A DNA stretch of 64,000 nt from Saururus chinensis (Eukaryota > Streptophyta > Magnoliopsida > Piperales > Saururaceae): the NCBI GenBank assembly GCA_035235625.1, contig CP141143.1:4446501-4510500 (forward strand), read 5' to 3'. Every line of letters starts with the position of its first letter. Position 1 is the first letter of the stretch. Positions 12,493 to 24,296 of the stretch are shown here, in pieces. The notes below the pieces were generated by a model. It ran no database searches and was not told the origin of the DNA. It was given only the letters and a program-made list of their open reading frames with translations. The position numbers were made by a program, and so were the translations under genes.

Positions 12493-13860
12493 TCACGGCA
12501 TATCAGGGGGAGATAACGTCGTTGGGTGTTCCAGAGGTGGAGATGAAAACTCCGGCACTAACGGCGGAGGAAGCGGAAGAGGTCCCACTGGATCGAGTGG
12601 CACCAACGGGGGTGCAAGTTGATCTGATGTCGGAGGATCCAGAGGATTGTTGGGCGGTAGAATGCCTGAAGGTGATGGGTAGACTGGCGTTTCTGGTGGC
12701 AAATCATTAGATGACGGTGAGGGATTGATCGGGGGAAGAATATCGGAAGGTGGCGGTGAAAATATGAGGGGACCGGTCGGGTCGATGAGAGGAGAGTCAG
12801 GCGGTGGCAGCGAAGAGATGTCTGGCGAAGGGAACGGCTGAACCGGGACCTCTGGGACGAGAGGCGGTGCAAACAGATCGTCATCTGAAGGTGGTGGAGA
12901 AAAAACGGGGAAGAAGGGTGGCGAAGTTGTGTCAGACTCAGGTGGCGGTGATAAATCTGGAAGAAGCGGAGGGAAAACTACCACAGGCGGCGGCGGAGAA
13001 GGTGGTGGTGAAGGGACGAGAGGTGGAGGAAACACCACTGCTGGCGGTGGGAGTGGCAACGGAGATGGTGGTGGCGGAGAAGGAACTAGTGGCGGTGGAG
13101 AAGGAAGAGGTGGTGGCGGGGGCGATGGAACTGGGGGAGGAGGTGGTGAGGGCGAGGGCGGGGGTGGTGGGGACGGGACTGGTGGGGGAGGCGGAGGCGG
13201 GGGGGACGGTACTGGTGGGGGAGGCGGGGATAGTAGCGGAGGAGGAGGCGGGGATGGGGCTAGAACGACTGGAGGAGGTGGCGATGGCAGCACAACGACT
13301 GGACGTGGCGGTGATGGGACAAGAACTGGCGGTGGAGACGAGACTGCAGCAGGCGGTGGGGAAACAACTGGTACCACAGGTGGCGGCGAGGGTACAACGA
13401 CGGGCGGCGGAGATGTTACTGGGAGAAGAGGAGGCGGTGGAGAAGGAACGAGAGGAGGAGGGAGGAGAGGACCGGTAGGGGGAGAAGGAACGAGAGGAGG
13501 AGGCAGGAGAGGACCGGTAGGGGGAGATGGAAGGAGGGGTGGAGCAGAGGGAATAGGAGAGGGTTGTGGTGGAGTACGGCGGCCGGGCCGGCGTCGTGGA
13601 GGCGGAGACGGAACGAAAGGGTTGTTAGGGAAAGGATTGCGAGGGAAAGGCCATTGGCCGCAGCTTCCGAAGAGGTACTGGAAGAGTGGGTCGCAAGCTT
13701 GTCTACGGCGGTTGCTGTTCCTCTTGTCTTCCCCTACTTTGACATGAGTAGGACTCCTCTCTCTACCTCCGGGTAGCTGGTTGTTTTGGTGGTGGCGGTG
13801 CGGCCTGGCGGCAGCTGCGGCAAGAAGAAGCATAAGAATCAGACACAGAAGGCTCCTCAT
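12493..13860 (-). CDS. Secreted Ser-Pro-rich extensin-like protein
   Basis: Single-exon frame of 455 residues starting at 13860. Residues 1-18 (MRSLLCLILMLLLAAAAA) are a clear signal peptide. A basic His/Arg/Asn-rich stretch follows, then a compact two-cysteine segment, ACDPLFQYLFGSCGQWPFP (Cys56 and Cys67). From about residue 83 the protein is dominated by SPPP, SPPPP and longer Ser-Pro-n blocks, which in plant wall proteins are hydroxylated and arabinosylated. The Tyr-based cross-linking motifs of classical extensins are absent from the repeats and no GPI-anchor tail is seen. The C-terminal third becomes more acidic (SDDD, PDISS). Likely role: a cell-wall hydroxyproline-rich glycoprotein or chimeric extensin. 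The long Gly-rich frames on the opposite strand are its mirror, not genes. Repeat number is prone to slippage and could vary between individuals. Confidence 0.8.
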   Translation of the reverse strand: MRSLLCLILMLLLAAAAARPHRHHQNNQLPGGRERSPTHVKVGEDKRNSNRRRQACDPLFQYLFGSCGQWPFPRNPFPNNPFVPSPPPRRRPGRRTPPQPSPIPSAPPLLPSPPTGPLLPPPLVPSPPTGPLLPPPLVPSPPPPLLPVTSPPPVVVPSPPPVVPVVSPPPAAVSSPPPVLVPSPPRPVVVLPSPPPPVVLAPSPPPPPLLSPPPPPVPSPPPPPPPPVPSPPPPPSPSPPPPPVPSPPPPPLPSPPPLVPSPPPPSPLPLPPPAVVFPPPLVPSPPPSPPPPVVVFPPLLPDLSPPPESDTTSPPFFPVFSPPPSDDDLFAPPLVPEVPVQPFPSPDISSLPPPDSPLIDPTGPLIFSPPPSDILPPINPSPSSNDLPPETPVYPSPSGILPPNNPLDPPTSDQLAPPLVPLDPVGPLPLPPPLVPEFSSPPLEHPTTLSPPDMP

Positions 13861-14619
13861 CTTTTCGTCTCCCTCTCTCCTGTTAGGAGCCCATGAATCA
13901 TGATTCTTCGCACATATATATTTTCATAGCTGGGTTGCACTGGCGGGAGCTTGGGGTGGGCGTGGGCTCCTGTAAATGACTAACATATTTGCTAGTTGGC
14001 GGAAGGCGGAAGCTATTAATGGCGGTATCTGATCCATGTTGATATACGTGCCAATTTGCAGAAGAGGTGAGGAGGATGAATGCAGCTCCCGGAGAGGCTT
14101 GTGTTCTCATTTCTCCATCTCTCTGCTCTCTGTACTCATTTACTGTGGGGACGACGGCCGATACATGTCAACTTAATTCTTTCGAAGGCGTGTACGAAGA
14201 CGGGTTGAGCCAAGTATCAGTTAGCTTGCCGCTAAGCGCGTGAGCTTTGCCCCTGTAATAAATTTGCCTTGGACTGAAAAGTGAAAACTAATCCGTTTGC
14301 TCCTTTTTTTTATGGTAAAAGTCAAATTAGTCGTAAGACTGCCTTCTTGTGTGTCTAGCCCGTGATCTCAAGCTGAAGCAAAGTTATGCATCGCACCTAT
14401 AACATAGCATAGTTTTTTTTTTTGTAAATTGTTAAGAGTGGTAACAAAAGTGGTTATGCAGGTACGCCCAAATTAAAATTTACTAAATATCCTTAAAATA
14501 TTCTATATGATTCACTATGACCGATCAAGTCTCCCAATACACCTTTAGCATTGGGATAAAGTTTATCCTTTGACACTAACCATGTTTGTACAATGAGCCT
14601 TCTTCGCAATGCATATATA
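13861..14619. other. Upstream region of the proline-rich gene
   Basis: It should contain the minus-strand promoter and leader of the extensin-like gene. Plus-strand ACATATATATT at 13910-13922 could be its TATA region, about 50-60 bases upstream of the ATG. No other gene is seen. Confidence 0.4.
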
Positions 14620-17099
14620 ATAACTCTATATGCACCCCACCATGGGTACCTTAATAACTTCATAAACATTTTTATAAATTTATGAATAAAATAGAGGAAT
14701 TGATAAAAATAGAGGAATTTAACCAAACTAGACTCTTACTTTAGTCAAATAATAGAAATGCGAACAAGTTTTTACTTTTTACCAAAGTAGACTTACTCAC
14801 GTGAGAACTTGTAAGCATGTGAAGAAATTTTACTTAACTACCCTCTTCTTCATTATATGACAAGCCGACAGGAAAAATATGACAGATTGGTTGCTCAGCC
14901 CAGGAAAAAGATGTCTTCTTCTTTTCCTGTAAGACTTCATCTCACAGTGATTTTCCCTCCTTCTGGGTAGGTTCTTCTTATTCATATTTACGTTTTTCCA
15001 GTTTGCTTCATCTTTTATGCTTCTTTTCTCCGGGTCTTCACATCTTCGAACTGCTTCATCTTCTCTGCTTCTTTTCTCTGGGTCTTTACATCTTCGAGTT
15101 GCTTCATCTCCTTTGCTTTTTTTCTCTGGGTCTTCAATTTTTTAGGATTTATGTTTTTTAATTTTTTAGTTTTTTAGTTTTCCAATTTTCTAGTTTGACA
15201 GTATGTCAGTATTCCTGTTTTCCTTTTAACAAATGGATTAGTCTAGTCGATGCAGGCATATATATATAGGGTTCCTCCAATTTTTCTTCCTATGTTGTGA
15301 AGCTAATTTAGGCCTTTTTAGGGTTTTTGTTCATATATTGTTTCTAAAATTATCTAGTTTTCAATTATCCAGTTTTTTAGTTTTATAGTTATTCAGTTTT
15401 ATAGTTTTTTAGTTCTCCAATTTTTTAGAAATGTTACATCTATAGGATATGAACAAGAGCCATATGTTATCACAAAAAATAACTAATCTAATCACCGACC
15501 CTAATTCACAAAAACATCCAACGAGCCCAATGTGAGTACCCCACTATCAACAAGCAAATATAAGATTCAATTCTCATATGGATAAGTTTAGTTAGGTAAA
15601 TCTTTGAAACTTCCCCACATTTTGGTTATACGACCAAACTAGGAGTCTCGCAACATGAAGCAACAAAATTTATTTTAGGTTTTAAATTTGTAACTTGAAA
15701 ATGACCAGTTATTCAATTTTATAGTTAACTAGTAAATTTACTTGTTGGGTTAAGAACCATACACTTCACTCAATTTATTTCCTGATAAGTCTTTTTTTCA
15801 TACAAAAAACTATGAACTGTCAATTGAATAACTATCAATAGGATAACTATGAAGTGGATGAGTATTAATTGAATCTTGTGAAGCTTAGGTGCATAGTAAT
15901 GTGCTTGCATATACTACTTGTGCATGACTGCAAGGATGCATTGGATAAATAAATTACATTTAAACATAAACATGGAAAGCTACCAGAGTTAGAGCAATGG
16001 GTAGCCCAGTTTGCTTCATCTTCTCTGCTTCTTTTCTCTGGGTCTTCACATCTTCCAGCTCTGAAGACCTATTGGTTTATTTCCCTTCCACCAAGTAGAT
16101 TGGTTTAGGTTATTTCAGATGATAAAAAAGGTGTTATCCGATGAAAATGTTATTTTTGGTTAGTTATATTTTGGACATTACGTAGTTTTTGCTAGTAAGA
16201 TTTTCTGGGTGGCTGAAAAATTGGAAACTGAAATATTAGAACACTGGATCATTGAAATATTGGAAAAGTAGAAAACTGGATTACTAATATGATATGAGAA
16301 TAGTATGGAAAGGGACACAAAAGGTTTATTGTGTGTTTGGGATGTCCATTGGGATGAAAGTGGTAGCAAATATAACTTTGATAATGCGGAAACAAAAATA
16401 ATTTAATCACCTTTCAAGTCTTTTATTTCAGTTTTTCAGTATTTACGTTTTCTTGTTTTTCAGTTTTTTCAATTTTTCAGTTTTCTAGTTTTTTGGTTTT
16501 CCAGTTTAACAGTATGCCAATTTTCCAGTTTTACAATATGTCAGTTTTCCAATTTTCCCTTTAACATATAGATTATTCTAGTCGATGCAGGCATATATAT
16601 ATATATGGTTCCTCCTATTTTTCTTCTTATGTTGTGAACTATGATTTTTCCTCTCATCATTCCCAAAATTGCTCATTTGTGCCAAAATATGAGATAATTC
16701 TTTTAAAAAAATAAAATAAATATGTGAGTAAATAAGATAATAATAATTTAACAATAATTCCCCAATTATCGTCGCTTAGGTTCCCTACTACATCTCTAGA
16801 ATTTGACGTATCACTGCCAAATTTAGATCTATTGTCATCTCACTTCCTAATCAAATTGCATCATGCCCACCCTTCATCAATCATTAACACATGACATCCT
16901 TGATTTATTAGGCTCGCTTCTCCTATTTTGGAAGGGCATTGTCATCCTCTGAAAAAAAAGGATTCAACAACTCTATTAATTATGACTCCAATTAAGTGAC
17001 ATAAAAAGAAAACATATGATCAGTGACTAAGTCATCCTATCATGCACAACATATAAATTCATACAACAAAAGTTTTTTTATCAATAACTGGTAAGCTAT

Positions 17100-17260
17100 T
17101 AATTTCCTTAGCCAGCGCATGTCCTCACCTGTGAAGTCAAAAACATAGCGGTGTGACAAATACCACATGTATAAGCACCACAAACCCCACAGTCATCACA
17201 ATTAAAATATGGCATTCCCATATATGGAATGCAACCAAAATCCAATGATTATTGTTAACA
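17100..17260 (-). pseudogene. Possible decayed ULP1-like (C48) protease fragment
   Basis: On the minus strand one frame reads FPLNVNNNHWILVAFHI with the HW pair encoded at 17247-17242, and a neighbouring frame gives DDCGV at 17196-17181. In ULP1/SENP proteases the catalytic His is followed by Trp and the catalytic Cys sits in a DCG motif, and some plant MULEs carry such a domain. Here the two motifs are only about 15 residues apart instead of 50 or more and lie in shifting frames, so an internal deletion and frameshift must be assumed. Assignment is tentative. Confidence 0.3.
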
Positions 17261-17441
17261 TTGAGTGGGAAGTGATGAGCTCAAAATTCTGAAAATAGTG
17301 TTTCATTCACAGTCAACAAGCTCTTCAATGATTCTAGAACTGTTAGCTTGCCATGTTCATATTTAAATTTAATCCATTTATCAATTGCATCCTTGCAGTC
17401 ATGCACAAGTAGTATCTGCAAGCACATTACTATGTACCTAA

Positions 17442-20209
17442 TGTAACGTCCCAGATTTTATTACGATTTTTCTGCTATTTTTATCTGATCATTTTCAGCG
17501 ATATATTGTGATGCTTCAGCGTATGTGGCCTCAGTATTCGTAACCGTAGAGCCGGGTCTCGGGTCAGTCATGGGCCACAGGCCTCGACGCACGATTCTGG
17601 CACGAAAAATCGTTGAAGATCAGAACTGCAGAGGATAAGCAAGAAAATAAAAAAAAATAGAGAAAACGGGCTCGGGCTCGGCCGAGCCCGATCCAGAAAT
17701 TTCTGGAGTGAACAGTGCACCGCCCATCCCCTTCCGGCCTTTCTCTGTCCCAGCCGCCGGTGGGCCGAAGGGCCGTCGCCACCGGCTCCGTCCCGGCCGT
17801 GCGACAACAGGGGGGCCACCGTCCCGGCCCCGACGGCCGCACCGCCTCCTTCCCCGGTGAGCTCCCTTTCTCTCTGTTTGGTGTTGTTCGCTGCCGCCAC
17901 GAGCCGAAAAGGCCTGGCCGGCCGGCTATGGCCCCGCCTTGGGCCGGCGACGTCAGGAGGCCACCCCTCCCGGCCCCAGTGGTCCTCCTCCGCCGCCCCG
18001 GCCTCCGCTCCGCCTCTCCCCTGTTTTTCGATTCTGCCACAGTCCCTCTGTCTCGTGATTTGGCGGCGCCGGCGGTGGCCGGTGGGCTCCGCCTGGCCTC
18101 CGTCCGGCCAGCCACGAGTCGGCGATGACAAGGCCGCCGTCCTGGCCAGTCCCGTTGGCTCCCCCACTCGGATTCCTCCGGTTAGCCCCGCTCCGCTCTC
18201 TATATCTGGATTTTGCATCGCCGCCAATGGCCGGCAGTTACCGGACGGCCACCGTGGGCTCCGCCCGGCCTCCGTCTGCCCAGTCACAGGCCGACGATGC
18301 AGGGCCGCCACCCTGGCCAGCCCCATCAGCCCCCGGCCAACTTCCTCCTCCCCCGATCTCTCTGTTTTGTACTGTGGCAGCACCGGCTATGGCCAGTGGG
18401 CTTCGCCCGACCTCCATTTGGCCAGCCACGGGCCGGGGACCGCAAGGCTGACCACCGGCCAGCTCCGCCACCCCCATGGCCGCTCCACCTTTTTGGTTTT
18501 CCCTGGCCAGTCTCTCATCTCCCCTGTTTCTGTCTATGACGGACTTTGGGGGTTGTGCCGGCGAGAGCCAGCCTTCGGCTCGCCTCTTGCCGACCAGCCT
18601 TGGGATGATGACAGTAGGACCGCCCATAACTAGGTCTACCGCCCCCACAGCCGCTCCGCCTGGGCTGGTTTCCCCCAGTCGGTCCCTCTTCCCTGTTTTG
18701 GTTTGAAGGGAATTGTGGCCGCGCTGGTGGTGAGCTTATGGTTGGCCAACCTCGGCCTAGCGGCACTAGTGTAGCCGCCTCCACCCAGCTCCGCCCGGTT
18801 ACTAGGGCCCTGGCGTCACGGGCCAGAGCTGCCAGTAAACCCTGTTCGCCGTTGTGCCCCTAGGGTTTTCCACCTGTTATGGGCCATCGGGCATCGTTGG
18901 ATGTCGAACACCCTTGGACCACCTTAGTGTGGCGGGTCTCAGCCTGGGGATGGCTGGCCGCCCTAGTGCGGCACCGCCCATCTTCTTCCAGCATGGGCCA
19001 GGTTCCCCTCTGCCGATTGTGTCTGACCGCTCTATAGAGAGCGCCACGTGTTGCCCTTTGACCGTCTTACCCTTGCCGGACGCTAATTGGCCTCTAGTCG
19101 GCCTGCCTCGGCACGGCAACAGCAAAGGCCGTATTGTTGGTCACCGCCCTTGGGCATGGCCCTACCGCCCTTCCGAGTCTTGGGCCGACACAGTCTAGCC
19201 CTCCCCTCTTCCCTTGGCCGAGTGTGCAAGTAGCTGCGCGTGTTAGGGTATCAGTGCCGCTTTGGCGCCGCCCGACCGTCAGATGGCTCTGCCATCATCT
19301 GGAGTTGACATCGGAGTCCTCCATCAGTCTCCTCCATCCTTGAGTGTCACCCACACCCTCCGCCCTTATGTGGGCCCTGGTAAACGTGAAATCGACGCCG
19401 TTGGGTGCTGACCACGGCCGATTTCGACGTTTTGTGACCGGTTGTGTATTTTTCAACCGCCGGTCGAATTTTAGTGAGTACACCCCGCCTTTCGGTCACA
19501 CCTGCCACTCGTTGGCACGATCTTTCTCTCGGCTGCCCCTAGTGTGCCACTGTGGATCATGGATTTTGCCGCATTGATTTTGATACCCCTTTTGGCCGTG
19601 TGTAGTTCCGGCGCTTCTTAAAAACCTCGGGACAACAGCTCTCTCAGTTAGGCAATGATGTTGACCGCCGACTCCGCCACCGATGCCGCCACCGTCGTGT
19701 GCTCGCCATCAAACGTCATGATTACGAGGTAGGGGAGCTTTGAACTCGTAAATTCATGACAGCATGCTTTGAATGAGTAGTAGCATGCTGGGCTTGTATG
19801 ATTTTACGTTTTGGATATTAAATCATGACATGTATGCATGATGTAAGATAGTGAATTATGCCACTATGAGATACATGTATGTATGTATGTGAGTTGTAAG
19901 CATGTTGTATGTGTATGGTGTATGATGTATGCGCTAGTGATGGCTAGCGAATATGTTAGTGTGCTACGTATGTGTATGATGGACACGCTAGTGATGGCTA
20001 GCGATGTCGAGTAAATTATGTATGTGGACTGTGTGGGCAGAGGTATGGGCGATGGACGGTAAGATTGGAAAGGGTTTGGTATGAAGTTGGATGTGGATTT
20101 GGATGTGTAAGCGCATGACGGAAGACAGAGAAAGTAAGTTTGAGGAGCGAGGATTTGAGATGGGTCAGTTTGGTTTGGAGCGTACGTCAGGGGTTCGGTA
20201 AGTACGTTT
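17442..20209 (+). mobile_element. Truncated GC-rich LTR inserted in the inverted-repeat element
   Basis: It begins TGTAACGTCCCAGATTTT and shares its block order with the reverse complement of 38163-43093: a TTTCAGCGTATG-like box, a GTGAACAGT motif opening a GC-rich block, the CCGCCACCG.CGTGTGCTCGCCATC stretch followed by CGTCATGATTACGAGGTAGGGG, then GCTAGTGATGGCTAGCG repeats. Compared with the 4.9-kb copy, about 2.1 kb of the far end is missing and there is no closing CA. Arm sequence resumes directly at 20210. No gag or pol coding is visible. Confidence 0.65.
18060..18480. repeat. GC-rich tandem repeat inside the LTR
   Basis: Three imperfect units start near 18075, 18247 and 18386. They share GTGGGCTCCGCC.GGCCTCC followed by GCCCAGTCAC/GCCAGCCACG and AGGGCCGCC-like blocks, giving a period of about 140-170 bases. 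The high GC keeps several frames open on both strands; the resulting Pro/Ala/Arg-rich translations show no conserved domain and are not credible genes. Confidence 0.65.
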
Positions 20210-20535
20210 GGGGAAGTTTCAAAGATTTATCTAACTAAACTTATCCATGTGAGAATTGAATCTTATATTCACTTGTTGATAGTGGGGTACTCACATTGGG
20301 CTCGGTGGATGTTTTTGTGAATTAGGGTCGGTGATTAGATTAGTTATTTTTTGTGATAGCATATGGCTCTTGTTTTATATCCTATAGATGTAACATTTCT
20401 AAAAAACTGGAGAATTGAAAAACTGGATAATTAAAAACTAGATAATTTTAGAAAGAATATACGAATAAAAACCCTAAAAAGGCCTAAATTAGCTTCATAA
20501 CATAGGAAGAAAAATGGGAGGTATATATATATATA

Positions 20536-20675
20536 TGAGACACCCGTTTATATGAGCCCGGGCTCATATAAATCTATGTGAGCCCAGGCTCTAAGGGCTA
20601 TCGGATTTACATCCGGTGGCCCATAGAGCCCGGGCTCACATAGATTTATATGAGCCCGGGCTCATATAAACTTTT
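20536..20675. mobile_element. Palindromic MITE, copy 1
   Basis: A nearly perfect palindrome: the left half contains TTTATATGAGCCCGGGCTCA, TCTATGTGAGCCCAGGCTC and GGATTTACATCCGG, and the right half repeats these in reverse complement. It is itself made of smaller palindromes (GAGCCCGGGCTC). It interrupts the right arm of the inverted-repeat element next to a (TA)n tract. Confidence 0.65.
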
Positions 20676-21275
20676 TTCTATATATATATATGCCTGCATC
20701 GACTAGAATAATTCATTTGTTAAAGGGAAAACAGGAAAACTGAATACTGTCAAACTGAAAAATTGGAAAACTAGAAAACGTAAATCCTGAAAAATTGAAG
20801 ACCTAGAGAAAAGAAGCAGAGGAGATGAAGCGGCTCGAAGATGTGAAGACCCAGAGAAAAGAAGCACATAAGATGAAACAACTCGAAGATGTGAAGACCC
20901 AGGGAAAAGAAGCATAGAAGATGAAGCAAACTGGAAAAATGTAAATATGAGGAAGAAGAACCTACCAGGAGGAGGAAAAATCACTGTGAGATGAAGTCTT
21001 ACAGGAGAAGAAGAAGAAGACATCTTTTTCCTGGGCTGAGCAACCGATCTGACATATTTTTCCCATCGGCTTGTCATATAATGAAGAAGAGGGTAGTTAA
21101 GTAAAATTCCTTCACATGCTTAGAAGTTCCCACGTGAGTAAGTATATTTTGGTAAAAAGTAGAAACTTGCTCACATTTCGATTATTTGACCAAAGTAGGA
21201 GTCTACTTTGGTCAATTCCTCAATAAAGCCCAGGTTTCGTGGGGTGCATATAGACATATATATATATATATATTG

Positions 21276-21980
<705 letters not shown>

Positions 21981-21989
21981 ATATTATAT

Positions 21990-23597
21990 ATATATAATAC
22001 ATAAACACATATATGCGTTTTAACATGTGTTACAAACACTAGAATTTGGTGCTCAATGACAATCTGGAGCATTAGTTTCGTTTCGTTGTGCCCCGTTGAA
22101 TTAGTGTATGTAATTTTATCCTGAATGAATTATTTATCAAAAATAAAATTCTAACTTTTTATCACCTTCTCATATTGGTAACTACTTAAGATATGTAAAT
22201 TACGAAAAGAAACATCAAGATCAACTGAGCGAGTTAGTAATAATGCATGCCCCAATTGTCGATCAGGGTGACTCGCAACCACAACCAACTAGTCAATTAT
22301 CTCCGACTCGTAGAAAGCAAGTACGCTAGGCCGGAAACTAGAGTAGTAAAGTGTCAAAGGAGGAGTAAGCCCGTTTGAAAAATAAAAAGTTTATTAGTGA
22401 AGTAAATAACATTTTTTATTTTTATGGGGGATCATTTCTGTCTTTTACTGCCTCTTTTTGATGGGGTAACCTACTATGTTACAAATTCAAAGCTTAAGAT
22501 AACGTCACATTAGGCAAGAAATGAAGTCATACACTCATACTTGCTACTGTTGGGCCACAACATAGACTCAACTCAATAATAAATTTTTACATTTTTACTT
22601 ATCACACATTTTTTACACCGAAAACTCCTAACAAGCTCTATTGAGACAAGCCGCTTGTTCGATACATATTTTATTTTATTTTTAATTTTTTAAAAATTAT
22701 ATTTAATAATGTGTGTGCATTATTGCTAGTACTTTTAAGGTATTTTTTAAAGAATATAAACATTACTCTTTGAGCCTATGGATCCATCAGTGGATCAAGT
22801 AAATCCATTTCTTCGTTAATTTGGGGGATGAATGTTGTCCTTTGTCTAGTGAACTGACGTATGGCATATGTAGCAATTTTTAGCCTGCTTTTATGAAAAA
22901 ATATTAGGTAAAGATAAGGTACAAACATGGTATGCTTATGTAGTGCCTATCACCAATCACTCATTCATTCTCTTTTCCTTTGACTCCCTAAAAATAACCT
23001 ATATATTAGGAAACATGGTGATATATTACATACTAATTTGTGGTAGGTTGGTATCCTATTCGTACCTAGCTGATGCAATTCAACCTACCACTTTTTTCAG
23101 CTACTCCTTCACCCATTTCGAGAACGGAATAACTCAAGTCAGGGGCGTTCTTGATTAACATGGAATTCAAATTTTTTCCAGTTAGGTTTTATGTTTAATC
23201 TCATGGAAAAGATTCATTCCTTAATATGGAAGGATTCCTGCTCGACCCGGAGTTGAGTAGCCGCATGTGCATGGGGTAACTAATGATGAATTGCGCCACC
23301 ATTCATGAACAAAAGGCCATCGTTCATGTTAGTGGCAATTGGCAAAATACTTGCCGATTGCATTACCCAAGTTGAAGATGCAAGCAAATCCGGGCAATGG
23401 GAACCTGAGACGAGGATTTGGCCACGTCCATTCCTACGCCAAACTTCCTCTAATGATCATGTGAATCTGTTTGTAGGCACCACTCTCGTGGGGCCCTCTC
23501 TCTCTCTCTGCATCTAGCCCATAAGGGCTGAAACTGGTAGTAGATGTGTCAGAATCTTCGCCGCTTAGGGGTTTGTCCATTCTTCACAGTCAAGAAC
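21990..23597. other. Spacer, nothing recognised
   Basis: Mixed AT-rich sequence with short chance frames only. A short (TC)n run lies at 23497-23508. No gene, RNA or boundary-defined element identified. Confidence 0.4.
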
Positions 23598-23602
23598 ATA
23601 TG

Positions 23603-24296
23603 TGATGGAGCAGTTGTCTCGGAAGCTTGCAACTATCAAATCTCGAAGTCAATCGCAATCGAAGTTCAGAAACAACACAAAGAACCATCTAAGAAGAGAA
23701 GATATTCAAGCTAGATTTATAGAGAAATTTTCTATTTTTTCTATTTTTTTCAAGTGTATCTCAATTACATCAAACGATACAACTTTCAATATGAAAATGA
23801 CATGAAAATGGAAATGAGAATTGGAACAAACAACAATGTATTAGATCTCAATTCGAATCAACAGAAAATTACAGAAACAAAGTAGGAATCTCATGTTTGA
23901 AATCCATCAAAACATAGAAATTCATAAGAACAAAGTAGATCTTTCTACCTCGAATCCATGAAATAGATGAGATCTGAAATACTAATCTTACTCTCTCGAT
24001 TCCACGAGGAAGCTCAGATATGAAAGAAACAGGAAAACTAGCTTGAAGCATTTCAAATTTGAATTTGGAAATCGTCCCTCCTCTTTTCGTTCTCCATTTT
24101 ATCACCCCCCTAAGTTCAGTTTGCCAATAAATGTCCAAATTTTCACCATCTTTATTTCGGTTTAAAACTAAAGTGGGAAGGGTAATTTCATCTATATCAG
24201 TTCAGCTATGTGTGAATTTCCCGATTTGACCTATTTGTTATATCACGCTTTAGTTAAACATCATTTAAATAGGACAGAGCAATATTGTCGCCATAA
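23603..24296 (-). repeat. 3' LTR of the gag-only retroelement
   Basis: In plus orientation it starts TGATGGAGCAGTTGTCTC and ends GTCGCCATAA. The block TTGTTATATCACGCTT (24235-24250) is shared with the other LTR. It carries about 30 bases near 24251-24282 that the other LTR lacks. Confidence 0.75.

Larger units (their letters stand above)
14620..21260. mobile_element. Large inverted-repeat transposon, probably MULE-related
   Basis: The left part (14620-15616) reappears as its reverse complement at 20210-21260. Matching landmarks include TATATGCACCCCAC at the outer ends, a CTCACGTG core, the AAAGATGTCTTCTTCTT stretch, repeats of TTCTCTGGGTCTTCACATC, and the GTCGATGCAGGCATATATA box. A second inner pair matches 15880-16010 with the complement of 17340-17440. 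The arms carry tandem CTAGTTTTCCAGTTTT-like units, also present beside the MULE transposase at 32.2 kb. Long arms, subterminal repeats and little coding content suggest a non-autonomous Mutator-like element, but terminal bases and a 9-bp target duplication were not resolved. The right arm is split by an LTR fragment at 17442-20209. Confidence 0.6.

Noticed and set aside
12929-13747. Long Gly-rich frame on the plus strand (272 codons) and further frames at 12804-13478
   Set aside because: Exact antisense of the Ser-Pro-rich gene; Pro codons read backwards give Gly. No signal peptide or independent support.
17564-18648. Overlapping long frames on both strands in the GC-rich block
   Set aside because: They lie in a tandem-repeat part of an LTR, overlap in several frames, show no domain, and the same happens in the GC-rich blocks at 41988-43011 and 61063-61663.
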